From NCBI GenBank assembly GCA_035714085.1, contig DASTMP010000227.1, forward strand, positions 29,767 through 93,766: DNA of 64,000 nucleotides, written 5' to 3'. Shown in pieces: positions 19,843 to 29,459 of the stretch (within the stretch, counting starts at the first letter, position 1; every line of letters begins with the position of its first letter). This DNA is from JAJVID01 sp035714085. GTDB taxonomy: Bacteria; Acidobacteriota; Blastocatellia; RBC074. Position numbers and translations under genes: made by a program. A model generated the notes under the pieces. That model saw only the letters and a program-made list of their open reading frames with translations. It had not been told where the DNA came from and ran no database searches.

Positions 19843-22377
19843 ATGCGGACATTCTGGCAAGACTTTTGCTACGGCGCGCGAATGTTAGTGAAGAATCCCG
19901 GTTTCACGATGATCGCAGTCCTCACGCTGGCGCTAGGCATCGGCGCGAACACGGCGATCTTCACCATCATCAATGCGGTATTGCTCCGCGCGCTTCCGGT
20001 AAAGGATCCGCAACGGCTCGTCTTTCTCTCGAATCCCGATCGGCGCGGAATAAACGCGGAGGAAACGGGAGACAGGAGACTGTTCGCCTATCACGAGTTC
20101 GAATGGCTGCGCGATCACAACCGGGTTTTCTCCGGCGTCTTTGCGGCCCATAGCGAGTTACCTGTTCTCCCGGTGAGAGTGGATGGCGCAGCCCAGAGCG
20201 GCGAGAGCGAACGCGCGAGCGTCAGTTTGGTCAGCGGCGCTTATTTCTCGGTCCTGGGGGTGAACGCCGTCCTCGGCCGGACGTTCACCGAGGAGGCGGA
20301 TAAAATCAGCGACGCCGATCCAGTGGCGGTAATCAGTTACGGTTATTGGAAGAACCGATTCGCGTTTAGCCCGTCTGTCGTTGGCCGCGAGCTTCGCATT
20401 AATCAAACAACTTTTGACATCATTGGCGTCGCGCCGCCTGAATTCTCCGGCGAGACCGTTGGTCGCTCGCCCGACATGTGGGTTCCACTGACGATGCGGA
20501 CCGTGGAACTGTATGCGGGGAAGGGGGCGCTCGCGCCGCCGCGAGACGTAAAGAACAAATTCATGTCGCTGCAGGTCATGGCCCGCCTGCGCGACGGCGT
20601 GAGGCCCGAGCAGGCGCAGGCCGCCGTCAACGTGACACTGCAACAACTACTCCAATCTGAAGCCGGCCGACTCGCGGCGGACGAGCGCCCAGGATATTTG
20701 AACCAGCGGATCGCGCTCGTGAGCGGTAGCCGGGGCGCGTCCACCTTGCGCGCTCGGTTTGGCGAACCGCTGCTGATCCTGATGGGGCTGGTCGGGCTGG
20801 TATTATTGATCGCTTGCGCCAATGTCGCCAATCTGCTTCTGGCGCGCGCCGCGACACGGGGCCCGGAGATGGCCGTGCGCGTCGCGCTGGGCGCCGGGCG
20901 CGGGAGGTTGATTCGACAACTCCTGACAGAAAGCGCGCTCCTGGCGCTGCTTGGCGGCGCTTTTGGAATATTGCTGGCGCAGTGGGCTGACGCGCTGCTC
21001 CTGCGACTTGTTTCAGCGGGTTCGGCGCCGATACCGCTCGATCTTCATCCCGACGCTTACGCGCTCGCCTTCACGCTTGGGGTTTCCATGCTCACTGGAA
21101 TTTTGTTCGGCCTCGCGCCGGCGTTTCGCGCGACGCGCGTGGACGTTCACGCGGCGTTGAAGGGCGGCGCGCGGGGCGCGGCCGGAGGCGTGACCAACAA
21201 TGGGCGAACGGCCGCAGGCAAGATTTTAGTGATAGGGCAAGTCTCATTGTCTCTCGTCTCGTTGATCGTCGCCGGGCTGTTCGCGCGCAGCTTTCAAAAG
21301 CTGACGCGGATTGAGCCGGGTTATGACGGCGCGCAGCTCCTTCAATTCAATATCTCTCCGAATCCGGCTAATGCGAACCAGTTCCACAAAGAGTTGCTTG
21401 AGCGCCTCCGCGCCGTCCCCGGCGTGCGCGGCGCGAGTTTATCATTGAGCGGTCTATTCAATGGTGTGAGCCTGGATGCTGAAATTTCGGTCGAGGGCCA
21501 ATCGGGAGCGCCCGGGCAGCGGATGAGCGCAATCGGCGATTATGTCGGGCCGAGCTATTTCTCGACGGTGGGCATTCCAATCCTGGCGGGCCGCGAAATC
21601 GGGCCACAAGATGAGGGCAAGGCGCCGCTCGCCGGCGTAATCAATCGGTCGATGGCCGGCGCATATTTTGGAGGAACGAATCCTATCGGCCGCCGGATCA
21701 GGGCAAGCGCGGCGTACGGGACATTGGATTTTGTGGTTATAGGCGTCGTGGCCGATTCGAAGCGCGACGACCTGCGCGAAGCGGCCGAGAGTTGTTTCTA
21801 CGTCCCATATTTCCACACAGCGCGACATCCAAACTTCGCGTGGGCCGTCAATGAAGCGCGCATCGCCGGAAACGCCGCCGCAGTAGTCACGGCGATTCGC
21901 GCCGCCATCAAAGAGGCGGCTCCCTCAATGGACATGCCCGAAATCCGCTTCGTCAACGATCTCGTCGGCCAGTCCATCACGACCGAGCGCGCCATCGCTC
22001 AGCTTTCAGGTTTCTTCGGATTGCTGGCGCTGTCGCTCGCCTGCGTCGGTTTGTACGGCGTCGTGTCCTTCAACGTCGCAAGCCGGACGAATGAGATCGG
22101 CGTCCGGCTTGCGCTCGGCGCCAGTCCGCGCGACGTCTTCATGCTGATCGCCAGACAAAGCATGACCCTGGTCTTGATCGGCGTGGTGGTTGGACTGTCT
22201 GCGGCCTTCGCGCTGACGCGTCTGATCGCCGGCCTGCTTTATGACTTGAGCGCGATTGATCCCGCTACCTTTGCCGTGATCCCGCTATTGTTGATGGGAG
22301 CGGCGCTGCTGGCCTGTTACATCCCGGCGCGGCGCGCGACGAAGGTGGATCCGATAATCGCGCTCAGATGTGAATAG
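19843..22377 (+). CDS. ADOP4: orphan permease, 844 aa
   Basis: Complete copy starting FWQDFCYGARMLVKNPGF; the Phe-Cys in place of Leu-Arg is unique in this set. Helix 1 with GIGANTAIF, then a long first extracytoplasmic domain (about 60-300). FtsX core 1 has LLIACANVANLLLARAATRGPEMAVRVALG. The helix near 455-480 has KILVIGQVSLSLVSLIVAG. FtsX core 2 has RTNEIGVRLALGASPRDVFML and LLYDLSAIDPATF where most copies have LLFGVSATDPLTF. Ends IPARRATKVDPIIALRCE with TAG inside the next element. GGAGGAATT lies just before the ATG. Bounded by elements C and D. Confidence 0.92.
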   Translation: MRTFWQDFCYGARMLVKNPGFTMIAVLTLALGIGANTAIFTIINAVLLRALPVKDPQRLVFLSNPDRRGINAEETGDRRLFAYHEFEWLRDHNRVFSGVFAAHSELPVLPVRVDGAAQSGESERASVSLVSGAYFSVLGVNAVLGRTFTEEADKISDADPVAVISYGYWKNRFAFSPSVVGRELRINQTTFDIIGVAPPEFSGETVGRSPDMWVPLTMRTVELYAGKGALAPPRDVKNKFMSLQVMARLRDGVRPEQAQAAVNVTLQQLLQSEAGRLAADERPGYLNQRIALVSGSRGASTLRARFGEPLLILMGLVGLVLLIACANVANLLLARAATRGPEMAVRVALGAGRGRLIRQLLTESALLALLGGAFGILLAQWADALLLRLVSAGSAPIPLDLHPDAYALAFTLGVSMLTGILFGLAPAFRATRVDVHAALKGGARGAAGGVTNNGRTAAGKILVIGQVSLSLVSLIVAGLFARSFQKLTRIEPGYDGAQLLQFNISPNPANANQFHKELLERLRAVPGVRGASLSLSGLFNGVSLDAEISVEGQSGAPGQRMSAIGDYVGPSYFSTVGIPILAGREIGPQDEGKAPLAGVINRSMAGAYFGGTNPIGRRIRASAAYGTLDFVVIGVVADSKRDDLREAAESCFYVPYFHTARHPNFAWAVNEARIAGNAAAVVTAIRAAIKEAAPSMDMPEIRFVNDLVGQSITTERAIAQLSGFFGLLALSLACVGLYGVVSFNVASRTNEIGVRLALGASPRDVFMLIARQSMTLVLIGVVVGLSAAFALTRLIAGLLYDLSAIDPATFAVIPLLLMGAALLACYIPARRATKVDPIIALRCE

Positions 22378-22454
22378 GTGTCAGGGGTCAGGTTCCAAGT
22401 GTCAGTAAAAGAATGACTTCGCAAATTCCTGTCTGGAACCTGGAACCTGACCCC
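22377..22454 (+). repeat. CAGG-heptad stem-loop element D (ADOP4/ADOP5 junction)
   Basis: The shortest of the family: left arm about three heptads beginning with TAGGTGT, right arm about three. The core 22401-22435 matches 35701-35735 of element G at 33 of 35 positions, same orientation. Confidence 0.85.
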
Positions 22455-22470
22455 TTCTTCTGGAGGAATT

Positions 22471-24882
22471 ATGCAAAGACTCTGGCAAGACCTGCGCTAC
22501 GGCGCGCGAATGTTGTTGAAGAACCCCGGGTTCACATTGATCGCCGTTTTCACACTGGCGTTTGGCATCGGCGCTAACGTGGCGATCTTCAGCGTTGTCA
22601 ACGCCGTGTTGATTCAACCATTGCCGTTTGCGGAACCTGACCAATTGATCTGGGCATGGGGAAACATCCGGAACGGCGGCAAAAGCGCCAGCGTATCGCC
22701 GCTCGATTATCTGGATTATCGCGCGCAGAACACCACCTTCGAGCAGTTTGCCGCGACCTACTCGATTCCCAGTTACACCAATCTGACAGGCAGCGGAGAA
22801 CCGGAGCGGCTGGAATCCAGGCTGGTTACTGGGAATTTTTTTCAAGCGATGGGCGTCAATGCGGCGCTCGGTCGCACGTTTCTACCCGAGAACGAAAAAT
22901 CGGGCAGCGATCAGGTTGTCGTACTCAGTTACGGCTTGTGGCGACAGCGTTTCGGCGCCGATCCGTCCATTATCGGCAGGACACTGACGTTCGATGGAAG
23001 GAAGTATGAAGTGCTCGGCGTAATGCCGCCGAGTTTCAATTTTCCACAGAACGCCCAACTCTGGGGGCCGATGAGTTTCGATGTGTCGCCGGACATGCGG
23101 CAGCGCAAGGCGCATTTCCTACGACCCATAGGGCGGCTCAAACCGGGGGTGACGCTCGCGCAGGCGCAAGCCGACATGGACACCATTGCGCGCCGTCTTG
23201 AAGCGCAATATCCCGAATCGAACACCGGGTGGAATCTGCGCATGGTTCCGCTGCGCGACCAGCTTGTCGGCAATATCAAACCGACTTTGCAGATATTGTT
23301 CGGCGTGGTCGGTTTCGTGCTGCTGATCGCGTGCGCGAACGTGGCGAACCTGTCACTCGTCCGCGCCGCGACCAGGCAGAAGGAGATCGCCGTGCGAATG
23401 GCTCTGGGCGCGGGACGGTTGCGAATCGCGCGGCAGATGTTGACGGAGAGCGTGCTGCTGTCGCTCGCCGGAGGCGCGCTAGGCGTTATTCTCGCGGCCT
23501 GGGGCGTTGATCTGATCGTCGCGTTCAGCGGCAATAACATCCCACCGACCGCGCAAGTCGGCATGGATCGCGCGGCGCTCGGCTTCACTGCTGGCGTCTC
23601 GCTGCTGACCGGCTTGCTGTTCGGGCTGGCGCCTGCGTTGCAGGCCACGCGGCCACGGCTCGGCGAAACGCTCAAGGACGTCGGCAAGGGCGCGGGTCAA
23701 AGCGCATCACGCAATCGCACTCGCAGCCTGCTCGTGGTTTTTGAAACCGCCAGCGCCGTGGTCTTGCTCATCGGCGCGGGCCTGTTCGTCCGCAGTTACA
23801 TCCGGTTGCAACAAGTCAACCCGGGCTTTGACGCCGCGAATGTGCTGACGACGCGGATCAATCTGGCGTACGGTAAATACAACTCGCCGGAGAAGGCCAG
23901 GGCGTTTTGGGGACAGTTGCAAGAACGCCTGGCCGCGCTGCCAGGCGTCGAGGCCGTCGGAATGATTACCGAGTTGCCGCTGAGCGGCCAGCCCAACGAT
24001 ACGCCCTTCACTGTCGAAGGCAGACCGCCAACGCAACCAGGTCAGGAATTCGACGCGGATTTTCGTCGCGTCAATCAGGATTACCTGCGCTCGATGCGGA
24101 TTCCGCTGCTGCGCGGTCGCGGCTTCACCGAGCAGGAAGTCCGGCAGAACGCCAAAGTGGTTCTGATCAGCGAAGCGCTGGCAAGCGGCGTCTTTCCGAA
24201 TGAAGAGCCGCTGGGCAAACGATTGCTGCTCGGACTGAACGAACAAACGCCCTTCGAGATCGTCGGCGTCGTGGGTGACATCCGCCATCGCGGGTTGGAG
24301 GTCGCGCCGTTCGCCGCAATGTATCTGCCGACGCTCGACACGGGACGGATGAACCTGACTGTCCGCGCCGCGGGCGATCCGATGAGCCTGGCCGCCGCAG
24401 TGCGCCGCGAGACGCGGGCGATTGATCCTGACCAGCCTATCGCAACCGTCCGCGCCATGGAGCAGGTGTTGAGCGAATCGGTCTCCGCGCCGCGTTATCG
24501 CACGTGGTTGCTTGGCCTGTTCGCTGTTGTGGCGCTGGCGCTCGCCGGCGTCGGGATTTATGGCGTGATCGCTTACACGACAGCGCAGCGCACGCATGAG
24601 ATCGGCATTCGCATGGCGTTGGGCGCGCAGTCAAAAGACGTGTTGATGCTGGTCATCGGGCAGGGAATCAAGCTGGCGCTCGCCGGCTTGCTGCTCGGAT
24701 TGGGCGGGGCGTTGGCGCTGACGCGTTTGGCGCAGACCCTGTTGTTCGGCGTGAGCGCGACTGACCCGCTGACGTATGCCATGGTCGCGCTCTTGCTCAC
24801 GGCTGTGGCGCTCGCGGCGTGCTGGATTCCGGCGCGACGGGCGACCAAGGTGGATCCGATGGTTGCGCTCAGGTATGAATGA
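22471..24882 (+). CDS. ADOP5: orphan permease, 803 aa
   Basis: Complete copy, RLWQDLRYGARMLLKNPGF at the start and GGAGGAATT upstream. Helix 1 carries FGIGANVAIF. FtsX core 1: LLIACANVANLSLVRAATRQKEIAVRMALG. The second half begins NRTRSLLVVFETASAVVLLIGAG. FtsX core 2: RTHEIGIRMALGAQSKDVLML and LLFGVSATDPLTY. Ends IPARRATKVDPMVALRYE (Tyr for the usual Cys) with a TGA stop. A hairpin with an octad repeat, not the CAGG heptad, follows, and then the acetamidase/formamidase gene 147 nt downstream. Confidence 0.92.
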   Translation: MQRLWQDLRYGARMLLKNPGFTLIAVFTLAFGIGANVAIFSVVNAVLIQPLPFAEPDQLIWAWGNIRNGGKSASVSPLDYLDYRAQNTTFEQFAATYSIPSYTNLTGSGEPERLESRLVTGNFFQAMGVNAALGRTFLPENEKSGSDQVVVLSYGLWRQRFGADPSIIGRTLTFDGRKYEVLGVMPPSFNFPQNAQLWGPMSFDVSPDMRQRKAHFLRPIGRLKPGVTLAQAQADMDTIARRLEAQYPESNTGWNLRMVPLRDQLVGNIKPTLQILFGVVGFVLLIACANVANLSLVRAATRQKEIAVRMALGAGRLRIARQMLTESVLLSLAGGALGVILAAWGVDLIVAFSGNNIPPTAQVGMDRAALGFTAGVSLLTGLLFGLAPALQATRPRLGETLKDVGKGAGQSASRNRTRSLLVVFETASAVVLLIGAGLFVRSYIRLQQVNPGFDAANVLTTRINLAYGKYNSPEKARAFWGQLQERLAALPGVEAVGMITELPLSGQPNDTPFTVEGRPPTQPGQEFDADFRRVNQDYLRSMRIPLLRGRGFTEQEVRQNAKVVLISEALASGVFPNEEPLGKRLLLGLNEQTPFEIVGVVGDIRHRGLEVAPFAAMYLPTLDTGRMNLTVRAAGDPMSLAAAVRRETRAIDPDQPIATVRAMEQVLSESVSAPRYRTWLLGLFAVVALALAGVGIYGVIAYTTAQRTHEIGIRMALGAQSKDVLMLVIGQGIKLALAGLLLGLGGALALTRLAQTLLFGVSATDPLTYAMVALLLTAVALAACWIPARRATKVDPMVALRYE

Positions 24883-24895
24883 ATCGCGCTTTTTT

Positions 24896-24987
24896 ATCGC
24901 AAAGGGTCGAAGGGCTAAAGGGTCAAAGGAAAGAAGAATATACATAAAATCAACTCTTGACCCTTTGACCCTTCGACCCTTTGCGAT
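24896..24987 (+). repeat. Octad-repeat stem-loop element E (AAAGGGTC type)
   Basis: The 31-nt arms 24896-24926 and 24957-24987 are complementary at 29 positions around a 30-nt loop. Each arm is made of three to four AAAGGGTC-like octads. It has the same design and position (after an ADOP) as the CAGG elements but unrelated repeat units. Confidence 0.85.
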
Positions 24988-25029
24988 AATACTGGCCTCC
25001 TCTTATCACCAAATCGGAGGTTCCAGACA

Positions 25030-26100
25030 TTGCGAAACAAAACGCTGTTGAATCGCCAAATCGCTTCAGGTCTTCCCGTCCTTTGCGCGCTCGCTCTCTT
25101 TAGCGCTGGCGTCTACGCGCAGCAGTCGCCGGAAGAGAATTCCCACGTTTTAAAGCCGACGCCCAAGACGGTCGCGTGGGGATACTATGCCGCTACGACT
25201 CCACCCGCGCTTCGCATCAAGTCGGGCGACACGGTCGAAGTACATACTCTGATCACGTCTACGCCGCCGAGGCTGGAAGGCGCGGGCGTCAAACCTGATC
25301 AGATCGAGCCTTCGCTCCGCGAGATTTTTACAACCGTGACCGACAAAGGCCCCGGCGGCCACATCCTGACCGGCCCAATCTTCGTTGAGGGCGCCGAGGC
25401 TGGTGACGTGCTCGAAGTGCGAATACAATCCATCAAGCTGGCGATCCCATACGCCTACACAGCGTTCAGACCGGGCGCCGGTTTTCTGCCGGAGGATTTC
25501 AAGGACGCGAAGATGAAGATCATTCCCTTGGATGAAAAGAGGATGGTGGGACGTTTCGGCGACGGAATCGAAATCCCATTGCGCCCGTTTTTCGGCAGCA
25601 TGGGCGTCGCGCCGCCCGAAGCCAGCGGCCGCATCAGCAGCGCCCCGCCGGGGATTCACGCCGGCAACCTCGACAACAAAGAATTGGTCGCGGGCACGAC
25701 GCTCTTCGTCCCCGTCCACGTACGCGGCGCGTTGTTTCAGGTCGGCGACGGCCACGCCGCGCAAGGCAACGGCGAGGTCTGCATCACCGCGCTCGAAACG
25801 TCACTGGTCGGCAAGCTTCAGTTTATCGTGCGCAAGGACATGAAATTGCGCTGGCCCAGAGCCGAAACCCCTGCGGCATTTATGACGATGGGAATCAACG
25901 AGGACCTGACCGAAGCTACCAAGATCGCGGTGCGCGAGATGATTGATTTTCTGGTCAGCGAAAAGAAGCTCAGCCGTGAAGACGCGTACATGCTGGCGAG
26001 CGTTGCGGCGGATTTTAGCATTACGCAACTGGTGGACGGGACGAAGGGCGTGCACGCGATGATCCCGAAGGCGATCTTTCAGGCCGCAGTAGCACGGTAA
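25030..26100 (+). CDS. Exported acetamidase/formamidase family protein
   Basis: A 356-aa product from TTG 25030, with GGAGG ten bases upstream. Signal peptide about 1-30 (ends VYAQQ). FmdA_AmdA fold: KSGDTVEVHT near 70, GPGGHILTGPIFVEGAEAGD near 115-135, GIHAGNLDNKEL near 215, GDGHAAQGNGEV near 240. The family hydrolyses formamide or short amides with a metal centre; most members are cytoplasmic, so the leader peptide is notable and common in environmental homologues. Downstream of ADOP5 as the amidase is downstream of ADOP2. Confidence 0.9.
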   Translation: MRNKTLLNRQIASGLPVLCALALFSAGVYAQQSPEENSHVLKPTPKTVAWGYYAATTPPALRIKSGDTVEVHTLITSTPPRLEGAGVKPDQIEPSLREIFTTVTDKGPGGHILTGPIFVEGAEAGDVLEVRIQSIKLAIPYAYTAFRPGAGFLPEDFKDAKMKIIPLDEKRMVGRFGDGIEIPLRPFFGSMGVAPPEASGRISSAPPGIHAGNLDNKELVAGTTLFVPVHVRGALFQVGDGHAAQGNGEVCITALETSLVGKLQFIVRKDMKLRWPRAETPAAFMTMGINEDLTEATKIAVREMIDFLVSEKKLSREDAYMLASVAADFSITQLVDGTKGVHAMIPKAIFQAAVAR

Positions 26101-26851
26101 GTTCATTTGAATAATCCTCTTCCGAGCATGGCTCGCCTTCAAATCCTGCACTTTGTGTTACAGGCTTCTACTGGCGCAGAGACGTAGAGTTTGCGGCGTG
26201 TCGCGCTTGTTAACAGGTTACATAACAGTTAAATGACTTGTTGGTCACACCATGTCCAGCGCCTGGCAGTCGCACTCACGCTAGCCGTAACAGTTACGTA
26301 ACCGTATATGCATTGATCCATCCAACTTTTCACTAGGCAGGCTGACCAGCCATAGCATAAACTACAAAAAACGCGAATCACGCCTAACATATTGGTCACC
26401 CCCACGGCGCAGCGGTTGTCGCGCCTGCTGATCTTTTTGATCCCAGCCATGGCATGGGCAGGCGTGAAACTGTGATCCCAGCGCTGAAAAGTTCAATTGG
26501 CGCGGAGTTGGAGAGTTTGCAGCTTGTGGCGCCATTGGCGCCGACACGAAGCCTTCGAGCTAGAAAGGCATTCCGATGACCGATCGATCAAACCATGATG
26601 GTGCGCGGCGAAGATCACAGGTATAAGTGAAATCAGCCACTTGCGGTAAGTTACAGCGGCTTTCAGGCGGATGAAAAGTAGTCACAGCGGTCACTGCAGG
26701 GCGTCGCAGTTATCACACTTTGTGATTTCAGCGCGCTCTGTGGTTGGAACCATTCTTCACGCGGGTATTGCTGAAACCGTTCTGCACGCAGGAGCAAATT
26801 GCCCTACAATCTCAACGTCTGTCTTAAGCATTAGGAAAGGAGAGTTGTGAG
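26101..26851. other. 751-bp intergenic region without a supported gene
   Basis: Short frames here have no family features and poor codon use. The stretch is less GC-rich than its surroundings and holds several copies of GTTAC/ATAACAG-like words around 26210-26300 (for instance GTAACAGTTACGTAAC at 26287-26302). An ATCACA-CTT-TGTGAT dyad lies at 26712-26726. It may be a long regulatory leader or decayed sequence. A good AAAGGAGAG precedes the FG-GAP gene start. Confidence 0.5.
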
Positions 26852-28627
26852 ATGAAAGAAAATACCTACTCACGTCGTGCGATTGGTAAACAACAGAAAC
26901 CATTTGCCGTTACTGTCCGGCGATTCATAGTGGCGGGGCTGCTAGTTTCGGCCGCTGTCGCTCTTGCTTTGCCGATCTCGAAGCATGCAGGAGCCGCATC
27001 ACAACCCAATTACAGCAAAGTATCTCTGAGCGTGGGGGGGAGTCCCACGGCGGCAAAAATCGGCGATCTGGATGGTGACGGGCGAAACGACATCGCGGTG
27101 GTCGATCTTCAAGGAAGCTTGCAGCTGTTCTTCGGCAACGGCGCCGGCTCATTCGATAGGATTTCATTGAACGGTCTGTGGCCATCGAGCTCTAACGCGC
27201 TGGGTCTGGATATCGGCGATCTCAACGGCGACGGGCGAAACGACATCGCGGTCGCGTTTTCATCGCAAACAGGAGCCGTCTCGGTTCTGCTTAATCAAGG
27301 CGACCGCGCATTCGGCGCGCCGGTCAACTACAATACCTGCAATTTCTCGAAGGGCGTCGCTATCGCTGATCTCGATCAAGACGGCGATAACGACCTGGCT
27401 GACATAAGCCAGTGTAATGAGGCGGGCATATTACTTAACAACGGCCAGGGCGGCTTCGCCTTCAACAACGCGTACGGGAATGGATATGCTTCACGATCAA
27501 TAGCCCTTGCGGATTTCAACCGGGACGGCTTCAAAGACATTGCCTATCTCAATAACGGCAGCGGCGGCGCCAGCAACGTCACGGTGCTTCTGAATAACGG
27601 AAATGCGACCTTTGGCGCCCCCCAGTATAACTGGGTGTGGGACGATTCCGATGACTTGGCGGTCGGTGACTTCGACGGAGACGGGAACATAGACATAGCG
27701 ACCGTGAACGCCTATTACTCACTGGTATACATCCTGATCGGTGACGGTCACGGAAATTTCATATCATATTCAGAGATCTACGGAGGCGACGCGCCCACCG
27801 GCATAGATACGGCGGATTTCAATGGCGACGGCCGCCTGGACTATGCCGTCATAAGCAAGGGAACCAATAGTCTTTCCATTTTTCTAAATCAAGGCTATTA
27901 CCTCTATGCCGATCCAATTACCTTCAGCGTCGGCCAATCCCCCGTGGACATAACCACCGGAAAACTGGACGGCGATTCATTGCCTGATCTGGTTGTAGTC
28001 AACCAGGGAAGCGGGAGCATAACGGTTCTTTGCAGCGCAGGCGGCGGCGCGCCTCCGCCTGCCGCTCCGACCAGTCTGTCAGCGACTGCGGCCTCTTCGA
28101 GCCAGGTGAACCTCACGTGGGCGGATAACTCCGACGACGAGGATGGTTTCATGATCGAGCGCTGCCAGGGCAGTGGCTGCTCCAACTTCGCCGAAATAGC
28201 CCGGGTCGGCGCCAACGCCATCAGTTTCAGCAACGCAGGGCTGGCGGCCGGCGCATCCTACAATTACCGCGTGCTCGCCTACAATAATGGTGGAGAGTCA
28301 GACTCCTCCAACACCGCTTCGGCCACCACGCAGGCGTCGTCAGGGAGCCCGACAGCGCCTAACAACATGCGGATGACGGCGACCAGCTATTCCCGAATTG
28401 ATCTGGCGTGGGATGACAAATCGAACAATGAAACGAAGTTCGAACTGGAGCGCTGCGCAGGGTCAACCTGCGGCAACTTCACGAAGATTGTTGAACCGGC
28501 GGCGAACGCCACCTCCTTTAGCAATACGGGATTGAGTCGACGGACCGCTTATCGATACCGGATCAGGGCATGTAATGGGAGCGACTGTTCCAATTACTCA
28601 AACATAGTAAGCGGGACCACCAGGTAG
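26852..28627 (+). CDS. Exported FG-GAP/VCBS propeller protein with two fibronectin III domains
   Basis: A 591-aa product with an N-terminal export signal (hydrophobic about 27-47). About seven FG-GAP repeats cover about 55-395, each with a calcium-binding-like D-x-(D/N)-x-D-G motif such as DLDGDGRNDIAVVD, DLNGDGRNDIA, DFDGDGNIDIA. Two fibronectin type III domains follow (about 400-493 and 500-591), both with APT/APNNM starts and YRIRAxN ends. It is likely a surface or secreted integrin-like propeller protein involved in binding. Single gene; a long hairpin region separates it from the convergent SnoaL-like gene. Confidence 0.88.
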   Translation: MKENTYSRRAIGKQQKPFAVTVRRFIVAGLLVSAAVALALPISKHAGAASQPNYSKVSLSVGGSPTAAKIGDLDGDGRNDIAVVDLQGSLQLFFGNGAGSFDRISLNGLWPSSSNALGLDIGDLNGDGRNDIAVAFSSQTGAVSVLLNQGDRAFGAPVNYNTCNFSKGVAIADLDQDGDNDLADISQCNEAGILLNNGQGGFAFNNAYGNGYASRSIALADFNRDGFKDIAYLNNGSGGASNVTVLLNNGNATFGAPQYNWVWDDSDDLAVGDFDGDGNIDIATVNAYYSLVYILIGDGHGNFISYSEIYGGDAPTGIDTADFNGDGRLDYAVISKGTNSLSIFLNQGYYLYADPITFSVGQSPVDITTGKLDGDSLPDLVVVNQGSGSITVLCSAGGGAPPPAAPTSLSATAASSSQVNLTWADNSDDEDGFMIERCQGSGCSNFAEIARVGANAISFSNAGLAAGASYNYRVLAYNNGGESDSSNTASATTQASSGSPTAPNNMRMTATSYSRIDLAWDDKSNNETKFELERCAGSTCGNFTKIVEPAANATSFSNTGLSRRTAYRYRIRACNGSDCSNYSNIVSGTTR

Positions 28628-28653
28628 CAAAAGTTGTTTTTATGTGGATGAAT

Positions 28654-28726
28654 AGCCACCGCAGCGCACAGAGCGCACAGAGAAATCATTTCGTCCTGCG
28701 GCGCCCTGTGGCGCTCTGCGGTGGCT
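28654..28726. repeat. Imperfect long hairpin (GCGCACAGAG type)
   Basis: AGCCACCGCAG (28654-28664) pairs with CTGCGGTGGCT (28716-28726), and the inner arms with GCGCACAGAG-like repeats pair imperfectly. Another tandem-repeat-armed stem-loop in an intergenic gap. Confidence 0.6.
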
Positions 28727-28830
28727 GAAACTTTGACATTATTGACGCGTGAGCCGCTTAGCCTTTGATAAAGTCATGCGGATCGCGGTTGAAGCGATCG
28801 ATTCCGCATAATTCCTTCCTCAAGAAATAA

Positions 28831-28880
28831 GCCGCGTAATGACGAATTTATTCGTCATTACGTGGCGCGTTTTCATTGTT
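28831..28880. terminator. Probable terminator between convergent genes
   Basis: The stem GCCGCGTAATGACGAA (28831-28846) and TTCGTCATTACGTGGC (28851-28866) has one wobble and a TTTA loop, followed by GCGTTTTCATTGTTT. It serves the FG-GAP gene on the plus strand and may also block readthrough from the SnoaL-like gene. Confidence 0.65.
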
Positions 28881-28936
28881 TCCGCAGGCGACAGGAATGA
28901 CTCCTCAGGTTAAAAAGCTGTTGTTACTCACCCTGC

Positions 28937-29296
28937 TTATTTCGGCGCGAAATCAAGGAAGCCGGTGATTGTCTGTAAGCGGTCGCCGGTGATCACGCCG
29001 AAGTCGACTCCGCCTGCGAGCGCGGGGCCGCCTTCAGGGCCTAGTTCCCAGGCGAAGCGGACGCGGTCGTTGTGCGCGTCAACGTCGCTTGTTCTGCGGA
29101 ACAGTAGTCCGGGGAACTGCGCTTGAACGCCCTGGATCATGGCGTCAATGCCGCCGCGCCCTTCGCCGCTCATCAGAGGATCGAGATAGGTCGAATCTTC
29201 AGTCCATGTCCGCGCGATCAGGTCGCGACGACGCTCGGCGTCTGTCTCGTTCCAGATGGCGATGTAACGATCAATCAAGTCGGTAAAATTGCTCAT
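28937..29296 (-). CDS. SnoaL-like / NTF2-fold protein
   Basis: A 119-aa product from ATG 29296 (MSNFTDLIDRYIAIWNE), preceded by GGAGG at five bases; the frame extends 14 codons further but without a site. One NTF2-like domain covers the whole protein (IDRYIAIWNE, YLDPLMSGEGRGGIDAMI, FRRTSDVDAHNDRVRFAWELG). Such proteins act as polyketide-cyclase-like enzymes or small-ligand binding proteins; function here is unknown. Divergent from an XRE/MmyB regulator with a palindrome between them. Confidence 0.85.
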   Translation of the reverse strand: MSNFTDLIDRYIAIWNETDAERRRDLIARTWTEDSTYLDPLMSGEGRGGIDAMIQGVQAQFPGLLFRRTSDVDAHNDRVRFAWELGPEGGPALAGGVDFGVITGDRLQTITGFLDFAPK

Positions 29297-29408
29297 TGCA
29301 GCCTCCGTTGATGGCGTTGATGATTGGATGTTGGGCATTCAGCGAGTTCGACCGATCGGCCGTTCGCCTTGCCTACGCGCATATTCCGGTGTCGTCGTCG
29401 GTGAATCA

Positions 29409-29425
29409 ATTACCTCGGAGGTAAT
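29409..29425. promoter_or_regulatory. 17-nt perfect palindrome, candidate operator
   Basis: ATTACCTC-G-GAGGTAAT lies 38 nt upstream of the regulator's GTG, in the 163-nt region between it and the divergent SnoaL-like gene. Symmetry and place fit autoregulation by the XRE protein; binding is inferred. Confidence 0.6.
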
Positions 29426-29459
29426 GGATGGTGATTTTGGTCTGTGCTATCGTTGAATC

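Noticed and set aside
26229..26547. Minus-strand frames of 73 and 61 aa in the long gap
   Set aside because: No ribosome site, no similarity to known families, Cys/Trp-rich composition unlike neighbouring genes.
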